From contig JAEWXO010000008.1 of assembly GCA_023458875.1 (NCBI GenBank), positions 1 to 47,762 on the forward strand: a stretch of DNA of 47,762 nt, read 5' to 3'. The position numbers and the translations under genes are program-made. Shown here piece after piece: positions 5,828 to 15,006 of this stretch. The notes under the pieces are model-generated. The model did no database searches, had not been told where the DNA came from, and saw only the letters and a list, made by a program, of their open reading frames with translations. Source of the stretch: Bacillota bacterium (lineage in GTDB: Bacteria; Bacillota; Clostridia; Oscillospirales; Ruminococcaceae). Each line of letters begins with the position of its first letter. Positions within the stretch are counted from its first letter, which is position 1.

Positions 5828-7048
5828 TTAAACTGACTGATAAAAAATAAATTCCTCATTTGCAAGGCGTATTCTGCTTTTATCCTGCAGCTTCATTTCA
5901 GAAAGACTTTTTATCATATGTTCGTTTAAATATGTATGATTTGTAGAATTATTATCGATAATAAAGTATGCATCTTCTTTTGATACAATATCAGCATGAG
6001 TCCTGCTTACCGCATTATTATCGCTTATGTAATAATCCACTGTTTTTTTATCTGTTCCGATTCTGAAAATATCTTTTTCAAGATATATTTTTTCATTATT
6101 TTTTAATCGAAGAAGAAATGACCTTTTATCTGATTTTTTCTTTTTAACAACAAACATGTTATTGGATATTGCACTTTCAGAAGCCATGTCTCCCTGTTTA
6201 TTATAAACCTGAACTTTTATGTTGTCATCAGGAACGTCTTCATTGTCTTTCTTCTTTATTTTTTTTGTCTTTTGTTCTTTGAATATTTTTGAAAAAATAC
6301 TTTTTTTATTTTCTGTTTCATCGTCATTATCATCATCTGCATAAAAATCAAGAGGTATCTTGAATCCTATATCATTTTTATTTTCATCATCATATTTATT
6401 GGTCACTTTAATTTCTTTATCTTTTTCCTGTGGCTTTGTGATTATAAATCTTGGCTGGTCATTTTCTGTATTTTCGATTTCACAATCTATGCAGCTTCTG
6501 GTCTTCTGTTCATCAATAATGTATTTAAAATCATGAAGTGAAAATTTTGTATTACTGTTAAGATATCCAAGCATCTTACCTATGTAATCACAATTTTCGG
6601 ATTGATCAAATTTTATTCTGCATATGAGTGACTTAAAGAAAACATCCAGCGATGGATTTCCTATATTTTTATTAATAACAGGCATTATTAAAAGGTAAAC
6701 ATTCTGAGTTTCCTTATTATAAAACATTTTGTCCGTATCAAGAATTAACGAATCCGGATCAATAAGATAATCCTCAACCTCGGTAAAGAGACTAATAATA
6801 GTGTCAATTATTTTTATTATCTGATTTCGGCATATGTGTTCTTCCAATAATTCTGACAGGGTTATCATTGATGTAATGTTAAACTTTGTGATTATTTTGT
6901 TGTTAAACTGATTTATAGCAAATGGTAAAAGTCCGTCTATTGTATTGTTACTTAACATTCCCGATGCGACCTGGTCGATTTGTTCCTTTGAATCAAACTC
7001 GAATACAATATAATTTGATGTACCCTGTGTGTCTGTATAACTTTTCAT
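5828..7048 (-). CDS. FHA-domain protein with DUF6382-like N-terminus
   Basis: A 406-aa soluble protein. The N-terminal ~190 residues resemble the DUF6382 region found before FHA domains in Clostridia. A long Lys/Asp/Glu-rich linker follows (about 195-300). A C-terminal forkhead-associated domain (about 325-403) shows FRIGTDKK, SRTHADI and NNSTNHTYLN, the residues that bind phosphothreonine peptides. It therefore probably reads a Ser/Thr kinase signal. The gene has its own promoter and stands alone next to sigE. The kinase encoded at 18343-19827 is a conceivable partner, but nothing here links the two. Confidence 0.8.
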   Translation of the reverse strand: MKSYTDTQGTSNYIVFEFDSKEQIDQVASGMLSNNTIDGLLPFAINQFNNKIITKFNITSMITLSELLEEHICRNQIIKIIDTIISLFTEVEDYLIDPDSLILDTDKMFYNKETQNVYLLIMPVINKNIGNPSLDVFFKSLICRIKFDQSENCDYIGKMLGYLNSNTKFSLHDFKYIIDEQKTRSCIDCEIENTENDQPRFIITKPQEKDKEIKVTNKYDDENKNDIGFKIPLDFYADDDNDDETENKKSIFSKIFKEQKTKKIKKKDNEDVPDDNIKVQVYNKQGDMASESAISNNMFVVKKKKSDKRSFLLRLKNNEKIYLEKDIFRIGTDKKTVDYYISDNNAVSRTHADIVSKEDAYFIIDNNSTNHTYLNEHMIKSLSEMKLQDKSRIRLANEEFIFYQSV

Positions 7049-7091
7049 TTATAGCTCCTTATATCTTATATAAATTGTATTTATTTCCTTT

Positions 7092-7120
7092 ATTATACAA
7101 CATTCAGATTTATAAATCAA
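7092..7120 (-). promoter_or_regulatory. Promoter of the FHA gene
   Basis: TTGATT (7115-7120) and TATAAT (7092-7097) with a 17-bp spacer, 44 bp upstream of the start codon. Confidence 0.65.
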
Positions 7121-7137
7121 GCCTTTTTTTAATAATT

Positions 7138-7857
7138 TTATATTTTTTCCAGATTAATTTTTAATTTTTTAATGATTCTTTTTTCAAGACGTGAAATATA
7201 CGACTGAGATATTCCTATTTCATCCGCTACTTCTTTTTGTGTCTTTTCCTTACCGTCAATTAATCCGAAACGCATCTGCATAATCATCTTTTCCCTTCCC
7301 TTTAATGAATCAATAGCCTGCATCAGCATATTTTTTTCTGATTCAGATTCTATCCCTTTATTTACAACATCTTCATCGGTTCCTAAAATATCAGATAATA
7401 ATAGTTCGTTTCCGTCCCAATCAATATTTAAAGGTTCATCAATTGAAATCTCATTTTTATACTGTGAAGATTTTCGTAAAAACATAAGTATTTCATTTTC
7501 AATGCATCTTGATGCGTATGTAGCGAGCTTTATCTGTTTTTCAGGACAGAAAGTTTTTACTGCTTTTATTAGTCCTATAGTCCCGATAGATATTAAATCC
7601 TCTATACCGACACCTGATGTTTCAAACTTTTTTGCTATGTAAACAACAAGACGTAAATTATGAACTATAAGACGTTCCTGTGCAAGCTTTTCATTTTTCT
7701 TGAGGAGCTCAAATGTTTCTGCTTCTTCTTCCTTTGTAAGAGGCGGAGGAAGTTTTTCAGATCCATTAATATAAAATACATTTCCAAAAAGAATTTTTGC
7801 TTTGTTTTTCCTGATTATATATCTTATCTTTTTTATTATCATCCTTATTTTGTACAT
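7138..7857 (-). CDS. sigE: Sporulation sigma factor SigE
   Basis: A 239-aa sigma-70 factor, the same length as Bacillus subtilis SigE, the early mother-cell factor. The basic, hydrophobic N-terminus (about 1-28) corresponds to the pro-sequence that holds it at the membrane until cleavage. Next come the SigE/SigK-typical GSEKLPPPL, region 2 (HNLRLVVYIAKKFETSGVGI and on through GTIGLIKAVKTF) and region 4 HTH (TQKEVADEIGISQSYISRLE). It follows spoIIGA, its processing protease, by 89 bases, the classical spoIIG order. SigK is the main alternative, but the spoIIGA neighbour settles it. Confidence 0.92.
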   Translation of the reverse strand: MYKIRMIIKKIRYIIRKNKAKILFGNVFYINGSEKLPPPLTKEEEAETFELLKKNEKLAQERLIVHNLRLVVYIAKKFETSGVGIEDLISIGTIGLIKAVKTFCPEKQIKLATYASRCIENEILMFLRKSSQYKNEISIDEPLNIDWDGNELLLSDILGTDEDVVNKGIESESEKNMLMQAIDSLKGREKMIMQMRFGLIDGKEKTQKEVADEIGISQSYISRLEKRIIKKLKINLEKI

Positions 7858-7946
7858 TTTTATATCGTTCCCTTCTGATTTATTATATTAAAAAGATTTG
7901 AAACCGTATATTATTTAAATATGTAATAACATTTTTCACCTTTATT

Positions 7947-8786
7947 CTAAATAAGAATTTTAGGGTTAAAAATTGCAGATATCTCTTGCCTTTTTACAGC
8001 TATTAATGCGTCAACTGTCTTACAGCTTTTATTTTTTTTAATAATAATTTCATCCGGTATAAATGCCGGTATTGTACTGCATCCGTCAATTGTTGAGTAT
8101 GGTATAAGTCTGACTCCTTTTATTGATCCTGTATCTGTAAGACGCTGATAAATGTCCGAACAATTATCCGAAGGTTCTAAAAGCTCGTTAATAATTTTTT
8201 CCGGACACACAATAACAGGACGTCCGCTAAATACATCTGTAAGTGAATTACCTGTATCTGCAAGTCCATCAAGAGAAATTATTTTATTATTATTTTTAAT
8301 AATTACATTGTAATTACCATCTGAACAAGTATTTCTGTCAATCAAAAATCTTACTCCGCAAATAACAAAATATGACACAGCGGTAAAAACAACAAGGTTC
8401 AGAGTTGAAAAGTCAATATACATAAATGTATTGTTAACGCATATATAACGCGTATTAAGTAAATATTTCATTCCCATAATAATACCGGCAAACGCAAAAT
8501 TAATCACATAAAAGTAAACAACAAGCTTTATAAAATTATGAAATGAAGTTTTATTAAAGCCAATAAAAACAATTATAAAAGATGCCGCTGATTTAATCAG
8601 AAACATCAGTATGTAGTTTATATCCGGAATAAAAATAATAAGCGAAAAAAGACTTCCTACGACTGACGATATAACCAGCCTTGATATCTTTAATGATGAA
8701 TGAGTAAACCGTGCTGTAGCTTTTATTAAAAAATATGTTACATAAATATTTAAAATTATAAGGACATCAACATAAATTATATTCAT
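7947..8786 (-). CDS. spoIIGA: SpoIIGA, pro-SigE processing peptidase
   Basis: A membrane aspartic protease that cleaves the SigE pro-sequence in the mother cell. The N-terminal half has about five hydrophobic segments. The C-terminal half carries the catalytic motif DGLADTGNSL (Asp-Thr-Gly), then PVIVCPE and RLIPYSTIDG. I place the start at ATG 8786 (MNIIYVDVLIILN) because it aligns with the known SpoIIGA N-terminus. An in-frame ATG at 8792 and GTG at 8795 lie closer to the AAAGG site. The gene is followed by sigE. Confidence 0.9.
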   Translation of the reverse strand: MNIIYVDVLIILNIYVTYFLIKATARFTHSSLKISRLVISSVVGSLFSLIIFIPDINYILMFLIKSAASFIIVFIGFNKTSFHNFIKLVVYFYVINFAFAGIIMGMKYLLNTRYICVNNTFMYIDFSTLNLVVFTAVSYFVICGVRFLIDRNTCSDGNYNVIIKNNNKIISLDGLADTGNSLTDVFSGRPVIVCPEKIINELLEPSDNCSDIYQRLTDTGSIKGVRLIPYSTIDGCSTIPAFIPDEIIIKKNKSCKTVDALIAVKRQEISAIFNPKILI

Positions 8787-8818
8787 GCTCATCACAACCT
8801 TTGCTTATCTTAATATCA

Positions 8819-8852
8819 ATTATACTTTATATTTTATAATATTTCTGTCGAT
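8819..8852 (-). promoter_or_regulatory. spoIIGA promoter with Spo0A-box-like site
   Basis: TATAAT (8819-8824) lies 21 bp from TGTCGAT on the plus strand (8846-8852; ATCGACA on the minus strand), one base off the 0A box TGTCGAA. No good -35 is present at 17 bp. Known spoIIG promoters are Spo0A-activated with 0A boxes in place of a normal -35, so this arrangement fits. Confidence 0.55.
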
Positions 8853-8934
8853 TTTAAATATAGAAAAATAATATAGAAATTAATATTTTAAAATTAATTC
8901 AGTCTGTCGTCAGAATACACGGTTTATGGGTTAT

Positions 8935-8987
8935 AAAAAAGCAGGCTGTCTGTTTACTCCGTTAATGAAGTAAACAGACAGCCTGCT
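8935..8987 (-). terminator. Strong terminator after the M18 aminopeptidase gene
   Basis: A perfect 19-bp stem, AGCAGGCTGTCTGTTTACT (8940-8958) with its complement (8969-8987) and a 10-base loop. On the minus strand a T-run follows. It ends the prfA-sua5-coaE-aminopeptidase transcript and separates it from spoIIGA. Confidence 0.9.
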
Positions 8988-9007
8988 TAATATTATATAA
9001 TTATACA

Positions 9008-10420
9008 CTACTGTTCCTGAAGAAAAACATTAAATGCTCTGTACGCCATATAGACATCGATCTTTGAAACAACCTCAAACGGTGAATGCATAGACAATAC
9101 TGGAACTCCTACATCGATAGTCTCCACGTTAAGATTGGCAATATAAGCGGCGACAGTACCACCGCCTCCGGCGTCAACCTTGCCTAATTCACCTGTCTGC
9201 CATATTATCTTATTGCTGTTTAGAAGGTTACGTATCTTTCCGACATACTCTGCTGAAGCATCGGATGTACCTGATTTACCTCTTGAACCGGTAAACTTAG
9301 TTACAACGACACCGTAATTTATAAAAGCACTGTTTTTCTTCTCCATAACATCCGGAAATGTAGGGTCAAAAGCGGCGTTCACATCTGCTGACAGACATTC
9401 AGAATTAGATAAAACAGTGGTTGCTCTGACTCCTGAGTCAGCTGCAATGTCCTCAAAGAAATATTTTAAAAATGATGAACATAAACCTGTATTTCCTTCA
9501 CTTCCTGTTTCTTCTTTATCTGCAAGAACTACAACAGAGGTCCTGGAAGGCGATTTAATGTTCAGAATAGACTGTAATGCAGGATATGCACATACCCTGT
9601 CGTCATGACCGTACGAGCCAATCATGCTTCTGTCAAAGCCAACATCAGAGGCTTTGAATGCCGGAACAGCTTCAAGCTCAGCAGATAAAAAGTCTTCTTC
9701 TGTTATGCCGTATTTATCATATAAAATATTAAGGACATTGAGTTTTACAAGTTCACTTTCATTATCACCCTTAAATGGTCGTGAACCTATAATAATGTTA
9801 AGCTGCTCACCTTTTATTGCCGTTGCCATTGTTTTATTCATTTGCTCGCCTGCGAGATGCGGAAGAAGATCATTTACCACAAATACAGGTTCTGAATCGT
9901 CCTCACCAATATTTACTTCTATTTTGGTTCCATCCTGACAAATGAGAACGCCATGGAGTGCAAGAGGAATCGTAGTCCACTGATATTTTTTTATTCCACC
10001 GTAATAGTGTGTTTTAAAAAGAGCAAGCTCATTATCCTCATATACAGGACACTGCTTTAAATCAAGTCTTGGTGAATCAATATGGGCAGCACATATTCTG
10101 GCGCCTTTGTCAAGAGACTCTGTACCAATAACAGCAAGGATTATTGCTTTTCCCCTGTTGTTATAGAATATTTTATCTCCGGCTGAAAGCTTCATACCCG
10201 GTTTATATTCGACAAATCCTTTTTCCTCTGCAGCAGAAACAGCATATTTAACTGCTTCACGTTCGGTTTTGGCTGCATTAAGGAATTTTTTATATCCTTC
10301 TGAAAACTTATTGCTTTTTTTTATTTCGTCGTCTTTTAAAAGATGATAAGCATTTTTTTTATTATAAAAGAGATCTTTTTTTAAATCATTAATAACATTT
10401 TTCTCTTTATCCTTGCTCAT
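9008..10420 (-). CDS. M18-family aminopeptidase
   Basis: A 470-aa zinc metallo-aminopeptidase of family M18 (aspartyl aminopeptidase type), normal length. It removes N-terminal residues from peptides in the cytoplasm. Metal and catalytic residues are visible in AAHIDSPRLD, SYGHDDRVCAYP, DKEETGSEGNTG and, near the C-terminus, LSMHSPFEVV. It is the last gene of its cluster, 6 bases after coaE, and is followed by a strong terminator. Substrate preference cannot be read from the sequence. Confidence 0.9.
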   Translation of the reverse strand: MSKDKEKNVINDLKKDLFYNKKNAYHLLKDDEIKKSNKFSEGYKKFLNAAKTEREAVKYAVSAAEEKGFVEYKPGMKLSAGDKIFYNNRGKAIILAVIGTESLDKGARICAAHIDSPRLDLKQCPVYEDNELALFKTHYYGGIKKYQWTTIPLALHGVLICQDGTKIEVNIGEDDSEPVFVVNDLLPHLAGEQMNKTMATAIKGEQLNIIIGSRPFKGDNESELVKLNVLNILYDKYGITEEDFLSAELEAVPAFKASDVGFDRSMIGSYGHDDRVCAYPALQSILNIKSPSRTSVVVLADKEETGSEGNTGLCSSFLKYFFEDIAADSGVRATTVLSNSECLSADVNAAFDPTFPDVMEKKNSAFINYGVVVTKFTGSRGKSGTSDASAEYVGKIRNLLNSNKIIWQTGELGKVDAGGGGTVAAYIANLNVETIDVGVPVLSMHSPFEVVSKIDVYMAYRAFNVFLQEQ

Positions 10421-10426
10421 AACAAA

Positions 10427-11068
10427 TCACTCCGCATCATTATATTTCATATCATAGTATTTCTTTATTTTGTCCGATAATTCCTTGACTATTTCGTCCA
10501 GTTTACACATGTCATCATTATTTTTTATAATAAAATCTGAATTATCTACAAAGAATTTCTGCGAATGCTGCGAATAAATTCTGCTCATCGCCTGTTCCTC
10601 AGTCAATGAATCACGGTTCATTATGCGATTTAATCTGATATTTTCATCTGCAATAACAGAAATAATAATTTCACAAAAATCATCTGCTCTGCTTTCAAAT
10701 AATGTTGGCGCATCAAGTAAAATTAATTTTTTCCCTTCACTTGAGTTGATTCTAATGAGCCTGAGTATATCCGAAGTAATATAAGGGTATAAAATACTAT
10801 TAAGCAGCTCTAATTTTATTCCGTCATTAAAAACAATATCTGCTAATTTTTTTCTGTTAAGTGAACGATCCTGATTAATAACCTGTACACCAAAGCAATC
10901 AGCAATTTCTTTTAAACACACAGAATCAGGCTCTACAATATTACGTGCTATTTCATCAGCGTTTATTATTGCAAATCCGTTTTCTCTGAATATTCTGCAT
11001 GCAGTAGTTTTACCTGAACCGGTTTGACCTGTTAATCCAACAACCATCACTCCGTCCAAACTGTTCAC
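10427..11068 (-). CDS. coaE: Dephospho-CoA kinase
   Basis: The 213-aa enzyme phosphorylates dephospho-CoA, the last step of CoA synthesis. The P-loop is GLTGQTGSGKTT near the N-terminus, followed by INADEIARNIVEP and LLDAPTLFES of the CoaE family. It begins with GTG overlapping the sua5 stop (GTGA), with AGGTGG 7 bases upstream, so the two are translationally coupled. An internal ATG seven codons later is less likely because its ribosome site is too close. The other CoA genes in the window (panBCD, coaBC) are in a separate operon. Confidence 0.92.
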   Translation of the reverse strand: MNSLDGVMVVGLTGQTGSGKTTACRIFRENGFAIINADEIARNIVEPDSVCLKEIADCFGVQVINQDRSLNRKKLADIVFNDGIKLELLNSILYPYITSDILRLIRINSSEGKKLILLDAPTLFESRADDFCEIIISVIADENIRLNRIMNRDSLTEEQAMSRIYSQHSQKFFVDNSDFIIKNNDDMCKLDEIVKELSDKIKKYYDMKYNDAE

Positions 11069-12084
11069 GATTCAACCACCTCATAGCCGGCTGCCCTGAT
11101 TAATCTATTGTAAACAGCAAGACCAATACCTTCTTTTCTTGGAGCACGTACATACAATACCTTTATTTTCTGTTTGTCTGCTTCTCTTAGCTTTGCAAAT
11201 AACTGCTGAGCCTGTTCCTGTGGTGTATTTCCATATGTCATATACCTATAAGGAAAATCAGCAGCATCATAATCAAAAATAAGACTGCATGAGTCAGGCT
11301 CTTCCTGTTCTGAAACATATTTTTTAAACATTTCAAGACCTTCGCGTACAAGTACTATTTTTGCCTTTGGTGAATAATGTTTATATTTCATTCCCGGAGA
11401 ACGTACGTCTTCAACATCTACTATTTCATCAAGTGTGATGTTTTTATCAATAATAACATCATCTACAACTGTTTTAAGCTGTTCCGGTGTAATAACTCCC
11501 GGACGGAGGATTCTGACTGAATCATATCCCTCAAATGTAATTACTGTTGATTCAAGACCCACTGTACATGGTCCGTCATCTACCACAGCCGCAATCCTGC
11601 CTGTCATATCATCAATTACATGCTGTGCAGTAGTAGGGCTAGGATAACCTGATTTATTTGCTGACGGAGCAGCAATAGGTTTGCCAAGATATTTAATTAT
11701 TGTTCTGATTGATTCATTTGAAGGCATTCTGACAGCAACTGTATCCATGCCTGCTGTAACCACGTCCGGAATATTGTTTTTCTTTGAAAGAACCATTGTA
11801 AGCGGGCCCGGCCAGAATTTCTCAGCAAGCCGGTAAACTATGGTTGGTATATCCTCGGTATACTGTTTCATCATTTCTATATCAGAGACATGTACAATAA
11901 GCGGATTATCAGCCGGTCTGCCCTTTGCTTCGAAAATCTTTTTAACTGCATCCACATTTGTCGCATCAGCGCCAAGCCCGTATACAGTCTCTGTAGGTAC
12001 TCCGACAATTTCACCGCTTTTTATCAGTAAAGCAGCAATTTCCAAATCATTTTCACTGTTGTTTAAATATTTAATATCTTTCAT
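11065..12084 (-). CDS. sua5: Threonylcarbamoyl-AMP synthase (Sua5/YwlC type)
   Basis: The 339-aa enzyme makes threonylcarbamoyl-AMP from threonine, bicarbonate and ATP for the t6A37 modification of tRNAs reading ANN codons. The YrdC domain (about 10-200) shows VPTETVYGLG, KGRPADNPLIVHV and APSANKSGYPSPT. The C-terminal Sua5 domain (about 220-339) marks the long form. It lies in the cluster downstream of prfA, as in many Firmicutes. The release-factor methylase prmC that often sits between them is missing from this spot, leaving a 64-bp gap. Confidence 0.92.
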   Translation of the reverse strand: MKDIKYLNNSENDLEIAALLIKSGEIVGVPTETVYGLGADATNVDAVKKIFEAKGRPADNPLIVHVSDIEMMKQYTEDIPTIVYRLAEKFWPGPLTMVLSKKNNIPDVVTAGMDTVAVRMPSNESIRTIIKYLGKPIAAPSANKSGYPSPTTAQHVIDDMTGRIAAVVDDGPCTVGLESTVITFEGYDSVRILRPGVITPEQLKTVVDDVIIDKNITLDEIVDVEDVRSPGMKYKHYSPKAKIVLVREGLEMFKKYVSEQEEPDSCSLIFDYDAADFPYRYMTYGNTPQEQAQQLFAKLREADKQKIKVLYVRAPRKEGIGLAVYNRLIRAAGYEVVES

Positions 12085-12148
12085 AAATCAAAATTTCGAT
12101 TCATATTAAATAACATAGTATATGAATCTAGTTCTCCTTTTATAATAT

Positions 12149-13225
12149 TTAAAATTCATTTTGCGCGGCAAGTTTTGCAGCCTGATCAGCAGTAGCTAAT
12201 GAATCGATTATCTCATCAATACTACCGTTTAAAATATCATCCAGCTTGTATAATGTAAGTCCTATTCTGTGATCAGTCATACGTCCCTGAGGATAGTTGT
12301 ACGTTCTTATTCTCTCTGATCTGTCACCTGTACCAACCTGCATTTTTCTTTCTGATGCTATTTTATCGTTCTGTTCCTGCTGAAGTGCTTCATATAATCT
12401 GGAACAGAGTATTTTCATTGCTCGTTCCTTATTTTTATGCTGGCTTCTTTCATCCTGACATTCTACAACTGTGTTAGTAGGGAGATGTGTAATTCGTACA
12501 GCAGATTCCGTTTTATTTATATGCTGACCACCTGCGCCGCTTGCGCGGAATACGTCGATTTTCAGATCTGTTGGGTTTATATTCAACTCAACATCATCAG
12601 CTTCAACAAGAACCGCTACAGTAACCGTTGATGTATGAACTCTGCCTTGTGACTCAGTTTCAGGCACACGCTGTACACGGTGCACACCGCTTTCATATTT
12701 TAATCTTGAAAAAGCACCATCACCTTCTATTGAAAAACTTATTTCTTTGAATCCGCCAAGCTCTGTTTCATTAGAGTTGAGAATTTCCTGTTTCCATCCG
12801 CGTGATTCTGCATACATCGTATACATTCTGTACAGAGAATTTGCAAACAGTGAAGCTTCTTCGCCTCCTGCCCCGCCGCGTATTTCTATAATAACGTTTT
12901 TATCGTCATTAGGATCTTTAGGAAGCAACATAACTTTAAGTTCTTCCGTAAACTTTTCCATTAGTTGTTTCTGCTCTTCAAATTCTGACTGAGCCATTTC
13001 CTTCATTTCTTTATCAAGTCCGCCCGCTTCAAGCATTTCTTTGGCTTCGTTAAAGTCTGATTCAGCCTTAAGATATTGATTATACTTATCAACAATAGGA
13101 GTAAGTGACTTGTATTCTTTCATAAGCTGCGTATATAGATTATTATTGTTAATTACACTTGGATCTGAAAGCTTCTGGCTTATTTCATCAAACTTCTGGG
13201 CTGTGAGGTTTAACTTTTCAAACAT
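12149..13225 (-). CDS. prfA: Peptide chain release factor 1
   Basis: The 358-aa RF1 recognises UAA and UAG stop codons and triggers peptide release. The GGQ motif is in GAGGQHINKTESAV (about residue 232). The recognition-loop region carries VPETESQGRVHTST. Length and domain order match the family. It sits 50 bp after the DUF951 gene, with which it probably shares a promoter, and upstream of sua5-coaE. Confidence 0.96.
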   Translation of the reverse strand: MFEKLNLTAQKFDEISQKLSDPSVINNNNLYTQLMKEYKSLTPIVDKYNQYLKAESDFNEAKEMLEAGGLDKEMKEMAQSEFEEQKQLMEKFTEELKVMLLPKDPNDDKNVIIEIRGGAGGEEASLFANSLYRMYTMYAESRGWKQEILNSNETELGGFKEISFSIEGDGAFSRLKYESGVHRVQRVPETESQGRVHTSTVTVAVLVEADDVELNINPTDLKIDVFRASGAGGQHINKTESAVRITHLPTNTVVECQDERSQHKNKERAMKILCSRLYEALQQEQNDKIASERKMQVGTGDRSERIRTYNYPQGRMTDHRIGLTLYKLDDILNGSIDEIIDSLATADQAAKLAAQNEF

Positions 13226-13275
13226 ATATCTACATCCTTTATAATGAATTATTGACTAATAAAGTGCTACCCACA

Positions 13276-13467
13276 CTACGGCTCTTTTTGTACCCTCACA
13301 ACCTGTTTTATTTTATTTTCAATTTTATTTCTGGGTATCATGAATTCTCTTGAACATTTGATACACCTAAGCTTAAAGTCCATCCCTGATCTGATAACAT
13401 GGAATTGATTGCCTCCACATGGATGATCTTTTTTCATAATCAATGTATCACCAGGTCTTATATCCAT
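13276..13467 (-). CDS. DUF951 small cysteine-containing protein
   Basis: A 63-aa member of the DUF951 family, function unknown. It shows MKKDHPCGGNQFHVI and a LRCIKCSREFMIPR segment; Cys and His suggest a small metal-binding or nucleic-acid-binding fold. The start is set at ATG 13467, 8 bases from AAAGGGTG; a TTG six codons up is open but has no site. It leads the prfA cluster. Linkage to translation genes hints at a ribosome-related job, but this is inference. Confidence 0.8.
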   Translation of the reverse strand: MDIRPGDTLIMKKDHPCGGNQFHVIRSGMDFKLRCIKCSREFMIPRNKIENKIKQVVRVQKEP

Positions 13468-13499
13468 CGTAACACCCTTTCTCAAACTACGTATTTTAT

Positions 13500-13528
13500 A
13501 TTATAAACTATTTTTTAAGATAAGGCAA
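13500..13528 (-). promoter_or_regulatory. Promoter of the DUF951-prfA cluster
   Basis: TTGCCT (13523-13528) and TATAAT (13500-13505) with a 17-bp spacer, 33 bp upstream of the DUF951 start. Confidence 0.65.
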
Positions 13529-13618
13529 TAATTTATATGACTTTTTTTTAAAAAACATAATCTTTTTATTAAAAATTTTACCTATGTTGATTTTCACTTA
13601 ATTTATAGACAAAAAATA

Positions 13619-13647
13619 TTGATTTATTCATCGAAATATAGTATAAT
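13619..13647 (+). promoter_or_regulatory. Promoter of the YdjM-like gene
   Basis: TTGATT (13619-13624) and TATAAT (13642-13647) with a 17-bp spacer, 37 bp upstream of the start codon. Confidence 0.65.
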
Positions 13648-13683
13648 ATAATTATTATTTTCTCTAGAAAGGCAAATTTTGCT

Positions 13684-14304
13684 ATGACCTCAAAAACTCA
13701 TATTACAGTCGGATGTGCTGCATCATTGATGATTGCTCAACCTTTAAAAGCAAAAGACTTGATTATATGTATCGGAATATCAGCTATTGGTTCAGTAATA
13801 AGTGATATTGACGCAACAACATCAGAAAGTAAAAAAGGATTAAAGAAGGTTATTGCTGTTACTTTTGCAGCGATTTCTTTAACGCTGCTTTGTGATTCGA
13901 TATTACACACAAATATTATTTCCAGATTTCAAAGTGATGAAAACATTATGAGGCTTATTCTTGGGTTTTTTATGTTTATTCTTATATGCATATTTGGTGA
14001 ACACCAACCACACAGATCGTTTATGCATTCAGTTCTCGGGCTTTCACTTATTGTTGCTTCATCCTCAGTAATATGGACCATATCCGCTAAATACATGGCA
14101 GTCTCAATGGCTTCACATATTGTTATAGACATGCTTAATAAAAAAAGAATACAGCTTTTTTATCCGTTAAAAAAGCCTCGTATAGGATTTAATATCTGTT
14201 ATTCGGACGGCCTGGTAAACATGCTGATTTTTCTCGCCGGAGCAATAATATGTATTGGTTATATATTACTTGCCTCATATGATATCATAAAAGGATTTTT
14301 TTAA
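13684..14304 (+). CDS. YdjM-like membrane-bound metal-dependent hydrolase
   Basis: A 206-aa integral membrane protein of the YdjM/DUF457 type. Family features are the N-terminal KTHITVGCAASL, then SVISDIDATTS and HQPHRSFMHSVLG, giving His and Asp residues that may bind metal. Four or more hydrophobic segments follow, ending near the C-terminus. The family is called a putative hydrolase and no substrate is established. In some bacteria YdjM is under LexA control; I see no LexA-type box here. It has its own promoter and terminator, so it is monocistronic. Confidence 0.8.
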   Translation: MTSKTHITVGCAASLMIAQPLKAKDLIICIGISAIGSVISDIDATTSESKKGLKKVIAVTFAAISLTLLCDSILHTNIISRFQSDENIMRLILGFFMFILICIFGEHQPHRSFMHSVLGLSLIVASSSVIWTISAKYMAVSMASHIVIDMLNKKRIQLFYPLKKPRIGFNICYSDGLVNMLIFLAGAIICIGYILLASYDIIKGFF

Positions 14305-14323
14305 AAATAAGAAAACAAATAAA

Positions 14324-14374
14324 AAGAGACTATATCAAAACTTTAAATGAAGTTTATGATATAGTCTCTTTTGT
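14324..14374. terminator. Bidirectional terminator between the ydjM-like gene and terD
   Basis: AAGAGACTATATCA (14324-14337) pairs perfectly with TGATATAGTCTCTT (14357-14370). An A-run precedes it and a T-run follows. It can stop the plus-strand gene and the minus-strand Ter operon, which converge here. Confidence 0.85.
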
Positions 14375-14397
14375 TTATGGTTTAATGATAAGTATAA

Positions 14398-14982
14398 TTA
14401 TACATTTACACCAAAGCTCTTGCAGAGTGCTTCAAGTCCGCCTTGATATCCAGCAGCAACAGCATTAAATTTCCAGTCATTACCGTTTCTGTAGATTTCA
14501 CATACAACGATTGCAGTCTCAATTGAAAAATCCTCTACCAGATCAAACCTTAGCACTTCTTCACCTGTTGTATCAGTATCATTAGCCATTTTTGCTACAT
14601 GGACATATGCATTTGATACCTGTCCGAAGTTCTGCTTTCTGTTAACTGCATCATGAATTGTAACAGTTATTGCAATTTTAGATATATTAGCCGGAATCTT
14701 TGTAAAGTCAATTATGATTACTTCATCATCACCGTCGCCTACACCTGTCAGATTGTCACCTGTATGAACAACAGCCTCTCCCTGACTCACAAGATTGTTA
14801 TAGAATATAAAATCTTCGTCACTTGTCACCTTACCGTTTTCTCCAAGAAGGAAAGCTGCAGCATCAAGGTCAAAATCAAATCCTCCGTCATATTGATTTG
14901 TATCCCAACCTAATCCAACCAATGCTTTTACGATTCCCTTGTCAAGACTTACTCTCTGTCCTTTTGATAAATTTACTGCCAT
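14398..14982 (-). CDS. terD: TerD-family stress protein (last gene of Ter operon)
   Basis: A 194-aa TerD-domain protein; the family binds calcium and is linked to tellurite, phage and stress resistance. It shows the N-terminal KGQRVSLDKG, VGLGWDTNQYDGG, the acidic DFDLDAAAFLL and GDNLTGVGDGDDE, which supply the Ca-binding aspartates. It is close in sequence to the terD at 22442-23023 and further from its neighbour at 15007-15591. It ends the operon 24 bp after that neighbour and is followed by the bidirectional terminator. Confidence 0.93.
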   Translation of the reverse strand: MAVNLSKGQRVSLDKGIVKALVGLGWDTNQYDGGFDFDLDAAAFLLGENGKVTSDEDFIFYNNLVSQGEAVVHTGDNLTGVGDGDDEVIIIDFTKIPANISKIAITVTIHDAVNRKQNFGQVSNAYVHVAKMANDTDTTGEEVLRFDLVEDFSIETAIVVCEIYRNGNDWKFNAVAAGYQGGLEALCKSFGVNV

Positions 14983-15006
14983 AATAAAACCTCCCTTAAA
15001 AATATT

